Shown: one piece after another, positions 33,988 through 42,089 of the stretch
Layout of the letters: each line of letters opens with the position of its first letter
How positions within the stretch are numbered: position 1 is the first letter of the stretch
Assembly (NCBI RefSeq): GCF_018882445.1
Contig: NZ_JACVOM010000002.1
Coordinates: 248,001 to 312,000 of the forward strand
Length of the DNA: 64,000 bases
Source of the DNA: Polynucleobacter sp. 15G-AUS-farblos
GTDB taxonomy: Bacteria; Pseudomonadota; Gammaproteobacteria; Burkholderiales; Burkholderiaceae
Direction of reading: 5' to 3'
Position numbers and translations under genes: made by a program
The notes under the pieces: model-generated
Databases searched by the model: none
What the model saw: only the letters and a program-made list of their open reading frames with translations
Told to the model about the DNA's origin: nothing

Positions 33988-35508
33988 ATGACTTTTTCTA
34001 AAGAAACTAAAAACGAGTCGCAAGACTCAAAGCACGCTGGAAGTACTTTCCAGTCTTTCGCCCTTGCGGCGCCACTTCTTAAAAACGTTGCTGAGCTGGG
34101 TTTTACCCAAGCCACTCCTGTTCAAGCTCAGGTTATTCCTGCTGCTTTAGCTGGTGGTGACTTATTGGTCAGCAGCCAAACCGGTAGCGGTAAAACCGCA
34201 GCCTTTTTATTGCCTTTGATTAATCAACTCATCGAAGACAACCCGAACAACTCACCAGTACCAGGTCGCGCACAACCTAAAGTGTTAGTGCTCTGCCCTA
34301 CTCGTGAATTGGCTCAACAGGTTGCCGCTGATGCAGTGAACTTAGTGCGTGGCATGAAAGGTATCCGCATTGCCACTGTTATGGGTGGTATGCCTTACGG
34401 TAAACAAATCCAAGCATTGAAAGGTGCATTGTTAGTTGTTGCAACTCCAGGTCGTTTACTCGACTTGTGCGATAGCAAAGCAATTCGCTTAGATGATGTT
34501 AAACAACTCGTTATCGACGAAGCAGATCGCATGCTCGACATGGGATTTGCTGATGATCTCGAGGCTATTGATAAGCGTTGCGCAGGTCGTAACCAAACTT
34601 TGATGTTCTCTGCAACATTTGCACCAAAGATTATGTCTTTGGCTAATGCATTAACTACAGATGCAAAGCGTATTGAGCTTGCTCATGCAGGTGAAAAACA
34701 CGCCAACATTGAACAGAAGTTACATTGGGCTGACAGCATGTCACATAAGCATAAATTGCTCGAGCACATTTTGGCTGATGCCACTTTGGATCAAGCAGTT
34801 GTTTTTGCTAGCACCCAAGTAGAAAGCGAAAAGATCGCCGATACATTGCGTGCTAATGGCTACGAAGCAAGTGCACTTCACGGTGCAATGCCTCAAGCTG
34901 TGCGTATGCGCCGCCTTGAGTCCTTACGGAAGGGTCACACCAAGATTTTGGTAGCGACTGACGTAGCGGCTCGTGGTATCGATGTACCACGCATTAGTCA
35001 CGTGATTAACTTTGGCTTGCCAATGAAACCAGAGGACTATACGCACCGCATTGGTCGTACAGGTCGTGCTGGTCGCAATGGTGTAGCTATTACTTTGGTT
35101 GAACATCGTGATCGTGCCAAGATCCGTAATATCGAGCGCTTTACACAGCAAGATATCGTGGCATCGGTGATCGCTGGCCTAGAGCCCCAAGCTAAACCTA
35201 GCTTTGGTGGTGGCGGCGGTCGTCCTGGTGGTCGCTCTGGCGGCGGCTTTGGCGGTAATCGCTCAGGTGGCGGTGGTGGTCGTTATGGCTCTGGAGCTCG
35301 CTCTGAGTCACGCTTTGGTGGTGGTGGCGGTGGCAACGCTGGTGGTGGTCGTTCATCCGATTCACGTCCAGCTCGCTCAGCTGACTCGCGTCCGGCACGT
35401 TCTGCAGATTCACGTCCTGCGCGTTCTGCTGATTCACGTCCAGCTGGTGGCCCACGTTTTGCAAAGCCTAAGTCTGGTGGCCAACGTAGAAACTTTAGCG
35501 GTAGCTAA
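33988..35508 (+). CDS. rhlE: RhlE-type DEAD-box RNA helicase
   Basis: 506 aa from the ATG at 33988. An upstream in-frame start at 33910 would run through leader hairpins and lacks a ribosome site. Motifs in order: Q motif (FTQATPVQAQVIP), Walker A SSQTGSGKTAA, PTRELA, DEAD (VIDEADRMLDMGF), SAT, and motif VI HRIGRTGRAGR. The C-terminal tail (about 415-506) is Gly/Arg-rich and contains three to four tandem SRPARSAD octapeptides, typical of RNA-binding extensions in cold-adapted helicases. It unwinds RNA in ribosome assembly or decay. ubiC follows 2 nt after the stop, an unexpected partner. Confidence 0.93.
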   Translation: MTFSKETKNESQDSKHAGSTFQSFALAAPLLKNVAELGFTQATPVQAQVIPAALAGGDLLVSSQTGSGKTAAFLLPLINQLIEDNPNNSPVPGRAQPKVLVLCPTRELAQQVAADAVNLVRGMKGIRIATVMGGMPYGKQIQALKGALLVVATPGRLLDLCDSKAIRLDDVKQLVIDEADRMLDMGFADDLEAIDKRCAGRNQTLMFSATFAPKIMSLANALTTDAKRIELAHAGEKHANIEQKLHWADSMSHKHKLLEHILADATLDQAVVFASTQVESEKIADTLRANGYEASALHGAMPQAVRMRRLESLRKGHTKILVATDVAARGIDVPRISHVINFGLPMKPEDYTHRIGRTGRAGRNGVAITLVEHRDRAKIRNIERFTQQDIVASVIAGLEPQAKPSFGGGGGRPGGRSGGGFGGNRSGGGGGRYGSGARSESRFGGGGGGNAGGGRSSDSRPARSADSRPARSADSRPARSADSRPAGGPRFAKPKSGGQRRNFSGS

Positions 35509-35510
35509 AA

Positions 35511-36083
35511 ATGAATCGCCGTAATCGTCTCCGTTCTGCATGGAATCGAGTCGGTTCCGGTGAGATTCATCGGGCGCCACGCAAGTGGCAGTCTTGGTTG
35601 AGCGACACCGGCTCTCTCACTCAAAAAATTGAGAAGGCAATTGGTCAAAAACTAGAAGTGCAAGTTTTGCGCGACTACCCTCAATCTTTAAATAGCGATG
35701 AAAGTCGCTATTTTCATTTCCGCATTCGACGTTGTCGCGTTCGAGAAGTATTTCTTTGTGCGAATAATGCCCCCTTGGTCATTGCCCATAGCGTTATTCC
35801 TACCCTAAGCTCAAGTGGTAGCAATCATGCTATTTTGCGTTTGGGTAAAAAGCCTCTTGGCGCAGTACTCTTTGCCAAAACCCGCAAGCATTCCAAACCT
35901 AAACCCCCTCGTGATATTGCACGCTTGGATAAAAGTAGCGCCCTATGGAAAAAATGTGCCCGCTACTATCCAGGACTCGACTCCCCTTTATGGGCAAGGC
36001 GCACAATGTATAGCCTCAAGGGCCATCCGATCCTGGTGAATGAAATTTTCCTGCCTGAATTACTAAAGTATTCGCAAGCCTAA
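35511..36083 (+). CDS. ubiC: Chorismate--pyruvate lyase
   Basis: 190 aa. It converts chorismate to 4-hydroxybenzoate plus pyruvate, the first committed step of ubiquinone synthesis. Family hallmarks are the R-x-x-R-x-V-R-E-V-x-L block (RRCRVREVFLC), the conserved Leu/Gly region AILRLGKKPLGAVLF and the C-terminal WARRTMYSLKGHPILVNEIFLPEL that carries the catalytic Glu. It starts 2 nt after the helicase stop and overlaps hemD tail to tail by 4 bases. The family diverges fast, so membership rests on these blocks rather than overall similarity. Confidence 0.88.
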   Translation: MNRRNRLRSAWNRVGSGEIHRAPRKWQSWLSDTGSLTQKIEKAIGQKLEVQVLRDYPQSLNSDESRYFHFRIRRCRVREVFLCANNAPLVIAHSVIPTLSSSGSNHAILRLGKKPLGAVLFAKTRKHSKPKPPRDIARLDKSSALWKKCARYYPGLDSPLWARRTMYSLKGHPILVNEIFLPELLKYSQA

Positions 36084-36904
36084 AGTGTTAACCAAGCCAA
36101 GCTGGCTTTAATCAGGGCCTCATCGCCCGACTCAGTTGTAAACACTTCACCAAAACCAATGATTTCGGCAGCATCTGCAATATTGTGATGCGGGCACAGC
36201 GCGCTTGCAGCACTCAAGTCTTGAGTAAATTGATCTTTCATGACAGTGCCTAAATAACGCACCGCTTCAGAGGAGGTTAATAGCCATAGTGATTTTGCAA
36301 AATCCATGTCATGAATCGCTTGCCATGCTGGATTATCAATATCCAAAGGTATCCGTGTATAGGTTGAGATGGCCTCAACATGAGCTCCAGCATTTTTTAA
36401 AGTGTCTGCAAGCCAATCCCGTCCGCCATCACCTTTGAATATCACCACCTTCTTGCTTGCCCAATCCCATCCCAGTGTTTGTAACTCTTGCCACAAACCT
36501 TCGGAATCCCACTGGGCATTATGTTGCGGGATGATGATCGGTGTTGGCTTTGATTCATTTCCTATGCCATGATTTTGTAAAGCGAGCTGACTGCTTCCCC
36601 CCATCACTCCGATGGGAATGATCTTTTTAGAAAACTCTTGCCAATCCCGTTCCAACAAACGCATCACACTCTCGATTGCATTTGGGCTCACAAAAATTGC
36701 AAGGTCAGCATCTCGCAAAACAGATGCAATGTGATCGGCCAATGCAGCATCTGCCTTAGGTACGATTGTTAACAAAGGCAATGAAATAATCTCAGGGAAA
36801 CCGCGCTTGGCAACACCACTATTTTCAACGGCTTGAGAGAGCACCTCAATCAATTGACGCGCTTGCCCACTAGGCCTAGTCACAATGATTGTTTTAGCGC
36901 TCAT
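36080..36904 (-). CDS. hemD: Uroporphyrinogen-III synthase
   Basis: 274 aa. It closes and inverts ring D of hydroxymethylbilane to uroporphyrinogen III, the branch point for haem and cobalamin. The family is poorly conserved, but the N-terminal TRPSGQARQLIEVL, the FVSPNAIESVMRLL block and the C-terminal LTSSEAVRYLG block are characteristic. It follows hemC by 18 bp on the same strand, the standard hemCD arrangement, which makes the call secure. No fused HemX domain is present. Confidence 0.93.
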   Translation of the reverse strand: MSAKTIIVTRPSGQARQLIEVLSQAVENSGVAKRGFPEIISLPLLTIVPKADAALADHIASVLRDADLAIFVSPNAIESVMRLLERDWQEFSKKIIPIGVMGGSSQLALQNHGIGNESKPTPIIIPQHNAQWDSEGLWQELQTLGWDWASKKVVIFKGDGGRDWLADTLKNAGAHVEAISTYTRIPLDIDNPAWQAIHDMDFAKSLWLLTSSEAVRYLGTVMKDQFTQDLSAASALCPHHNIADAAEIIGFGEVFTTESGDEALIKASLAWLTL

Positions 36905-36922
36905 AGCTTTAAGATCAAAATC

Positions 36923-37900
36923 TTATTTTGAAATTTGAGGTATCAACTCCGCTGCCCCTTGGGCCAGCAGATCTTGGGCTACCGCCAATCCTAGGGCTTC
37001 TGCATCAGCTACTGAGGCTACTGCCCCACTGCCTTTAGCTAGGCAGATGTTTTGACCATCGGTACTGGCGACAAAAGAGCGGATCTGCATCTGGTTTTGA
37101 TCCCAAGTGGCATACGCTGCTAGGGGCACCTCACAAGAGCCACCTAATTGCCGAGAGACCATGCGCTCAGCTGATACGGCGTACAAGGTCGGTAAATCTA
37201 AGAGTGGCGCTAGCCACTCTTTAATATGCGGATGACTAGTGAGGGTCTCAATGCCTAGGGCGCCTTGACCTGCTGCTGGGGTGTAGGGATCGTAAGGCAG
37301 GCAAGCGCGGATGCGGGACTCTAGACCTAAGCGCTTGAGACCAGCAGCGGCCAAAATAATGGCTTGGTACTCACCGCGATCTAATTTACCCATGCGGGTA
37401 TCTAAATTACCGCGTAGTGGCTCAATCACCAGATGGGGGAACTTAGCGCGCAATACGGACTCTCGTCGCAAGCTCGAAGTTCCCACAATCGCGCCAGCAG
37501 GTAGATCTTCTAGGCTAGCGTAATCATTGGAGACAAAGGCATCTCTGGCATCTTCTCTGGCCATCACGCAAGACAGATCAAAACCCTCTGGCATCACCAT
37601 TGGGACATCTTTTAAGGAGTGCACTGCCAGATCAGCCCGGCCATCTTCTAGGGCAGTCTCTAACTCTTTGACAAATAGGCCTTTGCCACCGACTTTAGAC
37701 AGGGCTTTATCCAAAATCTGGTCCCCTCTGGTGGTCATGCCCAAAATCTGGACATCACAGTCTGGGTAGCACTTTTTAAGGCAATCTTGGACATAGTGCG
37801 CCTGCCATAGGGCTAGGCGACTTTCTCGGGAGGCAATGACCAGGCGCTTGGGGGCTGCCAAGGCAGAGGCAGAAGAGGAGGAATTTAGGGTTTGGGACAT
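36923..37900 (-). CDS. hemC: Hydroxymethylbilane synthase
   Basis: 325 aa from the ATG at 37900; an in-frame start at 37975 would run into argH. It polymerises four porphobilinogens. The catalytic D98 (HSLKDVP) and the dipyrromethane-cofactor cysteine C256 ([11 protein letters not shown]) are present, along with the Arg-rich SSLRRE and RGNLDTR blocks. It is divergent from argH with 43 bp between the start codons, and neither gene has a Shine-Dalgarno sequence. Confidence 0.96.
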   Translation of the reverse strand: MSQTLNSSSSASALAAPKRLVIASRESRLALWQAHYVQDCLKKCYPDCDVQILGMTTRGDQILDKALSKVGGKGLFVKELETALEDGRADLAVHSLKDVPMVMPEGFDLSCVMAREDARDAFVSNDYASLEDLPAGAIVGTSSLRRESVLRAKFPHLVIEPLRGNLDTRMGKLDRGEYQAIILAAAGLKRLGLESRIRACLPYDPYTPAAGQGALGIETLTSHPHIKEWLAPLLDLPTLYAVSAERMVSRQLGGSCEVPLAAYATWDQNQMQIRSFVASTDGQNICLAKGSGAVASVADAEALGLAVAQDLLAQGAAELIPQISK

Positions 37901-37931
37901 AACATTTAAAATAATCAAAGACCTACACCAA

Positions 37932-37937
37932 TATACT
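37932..37937 (+). promoter_or_regulatory. -10 element of argH
   Basis: TATACT lies 6 bp before the argH ATG at 37944, which puts the expected transcription start on or next to the start codon. No good -35 at 16-18 bp is seen (an A/T-rich run lies there). It suggests a leaderless or near-leaderless argH message. Confidence 0.5.
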
Positions 37938-37943
37938 GTGTTT

Positions 37944-39362
37944 ATGAGCTCATCCAAAAATTCCTTAGCCAACAAAGCCCAAGCTTGGTCGGCCCGTTTT
38001 GCAGAACCTGTTGACGAACTCGTTCAGCGCTATACCGCCTCCATTGGCTTTGATCAACGCTTTGCGATGGTGGATATTGCTGGTTCCCTAGCTCACGCTG
38101 AAATGCTGGCTACTCAAAAAATTATTAGTCCGCAGGATTTAGCTGATATTCAAAGGGGTATGGCTCAGATTAAAAATGAAATTGAAGCTGGCCAATTTGA
38201 CTGGCAACTAGCCCTTGAGGATGTTCACCTCAATATTGAAGCGCGCCTAACCCAATTGGTTGGCGATGCTGGCAAACGTTTACATACTGGTCGCTCGCGT
38301 AATGACCAAGTAGCCACTGATTTACGTCTTTGGCTGCGTGGCAGCGTAGATGACATCGCGCTCACACTCAAAACTTTACGCCTAGCATTATTGGATTTAG
38401 CAGAAAAACATGCTGCAACCATCATGCCAGGTCATACGCATTTGCAAGTAGCGCAGCCAATTACTTTTGGTCACCATTTAATGGCCTATTACGAAATGTT
38501 CAGTCGTGATGCGAGTCGCCTAGCAGATTTAAGGACTCGTTTTAATCGCCTGCCATTAGGTGCCGCAGCTTTAGCAGGCACCACCTATCCGATAGACCGT
38601 GAACAAGTAGCCAAGATTCTGGGATTTGATGGCATTTGTGATAACTCTTTAGATGCAGTGTCGGATCGCGACTTTGCAATTGAGTTCTGCGCTTTCGCAT
38701 CCATTCTCATGATGCATGTCTCTCGCTTATCTGAAGAACTCATTTTGTGGCTTAGCCCCCGCTTTGGCTTTATTGACTTGCCAGATCGCTTTTGTACTGG
38801 CAGCTCTATCATGCCGCAGAAGAAGAACCCTGATGTTCCAGAATTAGCGCGCGGTAAGACTGGTCGCGTCTATGGAGATTTAATTTCTTTATTGACTCTC
38901 ATGAAGGGTCAACCGCTTGCCTATAACAAAGACAACCAAGAAGATAAAGAACCTTTATTTGATGCAGTAGATACCGTGCAAGACACCTTACGTATTTTTG
39001 CTGACATGGTTCCACATATTGAGGTGAAAGCCAATGTCATGAAGAAGGCTGCTGAAGAGGGCTTTGCAACTGCAACCGATTTAGCTGACTACTTAGTCAA
39101 AAAAGGTTTGGCTTTCCGTGATGCGCATGAGGCCGTAGCTCATGCTGTTAAAGCCTGCGTTGGCAGAAACTGCATGCTCACCGATTTAAGTCTTTCAGAG
39201 TTACGTTTTGCTTGCGGTTTAGATAACCGTCCTGAACTGATTAGCGATGATGTGTTTACGCTTCTCACAGTAGATGGCTCAGTGCAATCTCGCCAACATG
39301 CTGGTGGCACAGCACCAGCCCAGGTGCTTGCTGCGATCAAAAAAGGTCGCGCAGATCTCTAA
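37944..39362 (+). CDS. argH: Argininosuccinate lyase
   Basis: 472 aa from the ATG at 37944, chosen because homologues begin shortly before [16 protein letters not shown]; the frame is open further upstream into hemC. It splits argininosuccinate into arginine and fumarate. The superfamily signature with the catalytic Ser loop, [12 protein letters not shown], and the TGRSRNDQ block are present. Arginine feeds cyanophycin synthesis and the arginine-type decarboxylase in this window. dctQ starts 5 bp after its stop, so it probably reads into the TRAP permease genes. Confidence 0.96.
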   Translation: MSSSKNSLANKAQAWSARFAEPVDELVQRYTASIGFDQRFAMVDIAGSLAHAEMLATQKIISPQDLADIQRGMAQIKNEIEAGQFDWQLALEDVHLNIEARLTQLVGDAGKRLHTGRSRNDQVATDLRLWLRGSVDDIALTLKTLRLALLDLAEKHAATIMPGHTHLQVAQPITFGHHLMAYYEMFSRDASRLADLRTRFNRLPLGAAALAGTTYPIDREQVAKILGFDGICDNSLDAVSDRDFAIEFCAFASILMMHVSRLSEELILWLSPRFGFIDLPDRFCTGSSIMPQKKNPDVPELARGKTGRVYGDLISLLTLMKGQPLAYNKDNQEDKEPLFDAVDTVQDTLRIFADMVPHIEVKANVMKKAAEEGFATATDLADYLVKKGLAFRDAHEAVAHAVKACVGRNCMLTDLSLSELRFACGLDNRPELISDDVFTLLTVDGSVQSRQHAGGTAPAQVLAAIKKGRADL

Positions 39363-39367
39363 AGTGC

Positions 39368-39919
39368 ATGGGGTTCTGGACTAAGCTCTCCACTAGTATT
39401 GATCGCATTAATCAATTGCTGGGCAGCGTTGCCAGCCTGATGATTTTATTGTCTTGTGTCGTGTCTGCAGGCAATGCATTACTCAGATACGGCCTAGATA
39501 TCAGCAACAACTGGCCGCTGGAATTGCAGTGGTATCTTTTTAGCGCAGCAGTCATGTTGGGCGCTTCCTACACCCTTAAACGTAATGAACATGTTCGAGT
39601 AGATTTAATTTACTCACGCCTTTCTGATCGAGGTCGTCTCTGGGTGGATTTATTTGGACTGGCGTTCTTTCTCATGCCAGCTTGCATCTTATTCACCTGG
39701 TTATCTTGGACATCCTTGTTTTATCCATCATGGCTAGTGATGGAGCACTCCCTCAATGCAGGCGGTATGGCACGCTACCCCATTAAGTTTGTTGTGCCCT
39801 TTGGCTTCTTTATGCTGAGCTTGCAAGGCCTATCTGAGATCATCAAACGCATCGGCGCACTCAAAGGTGTAGTAAGTTTGCCAGCCGAAGATCTTCGCTA
39901 CGAGAAACCCACGCAATGA
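39368..39919 (+). CDS. dctQ: TRAP transporter small permease subunit
   Basis: 183 aa with four predicted transmembrane helices. The DctQ-family pattern is visible around NWPLELQWYLFSAAVMLGASYTLKRNEHVRVDL-type residues (about 50-85). It is the small inner-membrane subunit of a TRAP carboxylate transporter. It starts 5 bp after argH and its stop overlaps the dctM start as ATGA. No periplasmic DctP/TAXI binder is encoded within the window. Confidence 0.9.
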   Translation: MGFWTKLSTSIDRINQLLGSVASLMILLSCVVSAGNALLRYGLDISNNWPLELQWYLFSAAVMLGASYTLKRNEHVRVDLIYSRLSDRGRLWVDLFGLAFFLMPACILFTWLSWTSLFYPSWLVMEHSLNAGGMARYPIKFVVPFGFFMLSLQGLSEIIKRIGALKGVVSLPAEDLRYEKPTQ

Positions 39920-41448
39920 TTCCATTAGAGTGGATGCCACCATTGATGTTTGGTGGCCTTGTCGTCTTTATGTTGATAGGTTTTCCTGTTGCTTTTTCTT
40001 TGATGGCCGCAGCCCTCTTCTTCTCCATCATTGCGATAAGCGAAGGTTTTTTTGGAATGGCATTCTTGCAAGCAATTCCTCAGCGTATCTTTGGCAGCGT
40101 CCTTGCAAACGATTTACTCCTTGCGATTCCCTTTTTCACCTTTATGGGCGCCATTCTTGAGCGCTGCGGCCTTGCAGAAGAAATGCTGGATTCGATGGGG
40201 CAACTCTTTGGTCGCGTGCGTGGAGGACTCGGCTATTCCGTCATCATCGTCGGCTTTATTCTTGGCGCAATTACCGGCACAGTAGCAGCTCAGGTGATCG
40301 CTATGGCCATGATCTCATTACCTGTAATGATGCGTTACGGTTACAACATGCGCTATGCCACAGGGGTTCTAGCGGCTTCTGGAACCATTACACAATTAGT
40401 TCCTCCTTCATTAGTATTGATTGTTTTAGCTGATCAACTCAAAACTCAAAGTGGCAGTGCTGACGTAGGCAGCATGTATCTTGGGGCCTGGGGTCCATCA
40501 CTCCTGCAAATTGGCCTTTTTGCCCTCTACACTTTTTTCTTGGCACGCATTCGTCCAGATTATTTGCCAGCAATTCCTGAGAGCGAACTCACGCTTAAAG
40601 GATGGGCGCTTTGGAAAAAATGTCTCTTGGGCATCATTCCTTCGGCAGTACTGATCTTCTTGGTCTTGGGTACGATCATGACGGGCATTGCTACCCCAAC
40701 AGAGTCGGGCGCTATGGGTGCGATGGGCGCATTACTCTTGGCTTGGTTGCGAAGAGCTGGCATCCCCAATCTCAAAAGCTTAATACAACAAGCCTACCAA
40801 AACACCATGCGCATTACCGCGATGGTGGTATTTATTCTGATTGGATCTACCTGCTTCTCGGTAGTTTTCCAGGGAGTGGATGGCGGACTTTGGGTTGAGG
40901 AACTCTTTGCAAATCTACCAGGTGGATGGGTTGGCTTTCTCATTGTTGTAAACCTCTTTATCTTTTTCTTGGCCTTCTTCTTAGATTTTTTTGAGATTGC
41001 CTTCATCGTTGTGCCGATGCTCGCCCCGGTTGCGGTGAAGCTTCTCTCCCCGGTATTGCTAGATTCCATGAATGGCAACCCTCAAGCTGCAGCCAGCGCT
41101 GCACTAGTTTGGTTTGGCGTGATGTTATGCGTCAATATGCAAACCTCATTCATGCATCCCCCGTTTGGATTTGCCTTGTTTTACCTAAGGGGTGTAGCTC
41201 CTAAAGAAGTCAAGAGCAGTGATATCTATTGGGGAGCCTTACCTTGGGTAGGCCTGCAACTCATCATGGTGGTGCTCGTAATAGCCTTCCCTGCATTGGT
41301 GACCACCTTCCTAGATAAGCCGGCAGCCGTAATCCAAAGCCAGGAATTTAATTTCATCACGACCGATGAGAGTAAATCGGAATCCCCATCAAGCAAAGTA
41401 GATGAGGATGCTCCAGTGAATTTTCAGCTGGATAAGCCAGGCAGATAA
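39916..41448 (+). CDS. dctM: TRAP transporter large permease subunit
   Basis: 510 aa, longer than typical DctM (about 430) because of loops and a hydrophilic tail of about 40 residues (ESKSESPSSKVDEDAP). It has about 12-13 membrane helices with the DctM blocks ERCGLAEEMLDSMGQLFGRVRGGLGYSVIIVGFILG and ATPTESGAMGA. With DctQ it performs Na+-driven uptake of an organic acid delivered by a periplasmic binder that must be encoded elsewhere. Substrate unknown. The next genes are on the opposite strand. Confidence 0.9.
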   Translation: MIPLEWMPPLMFGGLVVFMLIGFPVAFSLMAAALFFSIIAISEGFFGMAFLQAIPQRIFGSVLANDLLLAIPFFTFMGAILERCGLAEEMLDSMGQLFGRVRGGLGYSVIIVGFILGAITGTVAAQVIAMAMISLPVMMRYGYNMRYATGVLAASGTITQLVPPSLVLIVLADQLKTQSGSADVGSMYLGAWGPSLLQIGLFALYTFFLARIRPDYLPAIPESELTLKGWALWKKCLLGIIPSAVLIFLVLGTIMTGIATPTESGAMGAMGALLLAWLRRAGIPNLKSLIQQAYQNTMRITAMVVFILIGSTCFSVVFQGVDGGLWVEELFANLPGGWVGFLIVVNLFIFFLAFFLDFFEIAFIVVPMLAPVAVKLLSPVLLDSMNGNPQAAASAALVWFGVMLCVNMQTSFMHPPFGFALFYLRGVAPKEVKSSDIYWGALPWVGLQLIMVVLVIAFPALVTTFLDKPAAVIQSQEFNFITTDESKSESPSSKVDEDAPVNFQLDKPGR

Positions 41449-41461
41449 AGGAAATGAGCCG

Positions 41462-41725
41462 TTATCCATAGTGATAACGGCAGTTAACAATCACAAGCTG
41501 GTCTTTTTCGATTACATATACCAGTCTATGAACATCATCGATTCGTCTAGACCAACATCCCGAGAGACTTTCTCTTAGCTCTTCTGGCTTACCGATTCCA
41601 TCCTTAGGATTTCTGAGTGCATCTTTTATCAGACTATTAATACGCTTTAGCGTTTTTTTATCCTGCCCTTGCCAATACACATAATCAGACCAAGCTGCAT
41701 TTGTCCAAACTAACCTACTCAACAT
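41462..41725 (-). CDS. yoeB: YoeB-type mRNA interferase toxin
   Basis: 87 aa of the RelE/YoeB fold. Residues corresponding to the Escherichia coli catalytic set are present with an offset of two: E48, R67 (EEL... DVHRLVY) and H85 (CRYHYG), and the tail YHYG has one extra Gly. It cleaves mRNA at the ribosomal A site when free of antitoxin. Its start overlaps the antitoxin end by 11 bases. It lies 13 bp from the convergent dctM. Confidence 0.94.
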   Translation of the reverse strand: MLSRLVWTNAAWSDYVYWQGQDKKTLKRINSLIKDALRNPKDGIGKPEELRESLSGCWSRRIDDVHRLVYVIEKDQLVIVNCRYHYG

Positions 41726-41972
41726 CCAGCAGAGCCTTTGTCTTTGTTTGTCCTTTTCGGTATTGGGCCAATGATTTCTCCAAGTGTTTTACGTTAGCTG
41801 GAGATTTTAATAAATGGAGTGTTTCCATCATGCTGTTATAGGTATTCAGAGACATGACAACTGCATCCTCGGCATCTCTTCGGGAAATAATGGCCACATC
41901 ACAATCCTCAACAACCCGATCTATCACCTGCTTGAATTGATTTCTAGCATCTGAAAAATTGATTACCCGCAT
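41715..41972 (-). CDS. yefM: YefM-type antitoxin (Phd/YefM family)
   Basis: 85 aa. The N-terminal NFSDARNQFKQVIDRVVEDCD is the Phd/YefM DNA-binding and dimerisation domain, and the C-terminal half is the disordered toxin-binding region. It represses the operon with YoeB as co-repressor. GGAG six bases before the ATG supports the start. A 24-bp near-perfect operator palindrome lies immediately upstream. Confidence 0.94.
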   Translation of the reverse strand: MRVINFSDARNQFKQVIDRVVEDCDVAIISRRDAEDAVVMSLNTYNSMMETLHLLKSPANVKHLEKSLAQYRKGQTKTKALLDVE

Positions 41973-41983
41973 CTCAATCTCCT

Positions 41984-42007
41984 ACTTGTTCAATATATTG
42001 TACAAGT
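41984..42007. promoter_or_regulatory. yefM-yoeB operator
   Basis: ACTTGTTCAATATATTGTAC-AAGT is a 24-bp palindrome with 11 of 12 pairs matching and a perfect CAATATATTG core. One arm contains TGTACA, the core hexamer of the Escherichia coli YefM operators. It starts 11 bp before the yefM start codon. Confidence 0.75.
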
Positions 42008-42033
42008 ATATAGGAAGAGGCATGTGAGATCAA

Positions 42034-42066
42034 ATAAAAAAATACCCTGCTAAAGCAGGGTATTTT
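42034..42066. terminator. Intrinsic terminator after the decarboxylase gene
   Basis: AAAATACCCTGC-TAAA-GCAGGGTATTTT (42039-42066) is a 12-bp perfect stem. On the minus strand it is followed by a T-rich tract (42042-42034), ending the dcd-Kir-decarboxylase unit before the toxin-antitoxin genes. Confidence 0.92.
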
Positions 42067-42089
42067 CTGTAAAAGCTGGATCGCACAGG

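Noticed and set aside
35360..35450. Short tandem repeats as a CRISPR-like array
   Set aside because: They encode the SRPARSAD octapeptide repeats of the helicase tail in frame, without spacers.
35198..35524. Long open frames overlapping the helicase tail on both strands
   Set aside because: Low-complexity His/Gln- or Val/Ala-rich translations are shadows of the Gly/Arg repeats.
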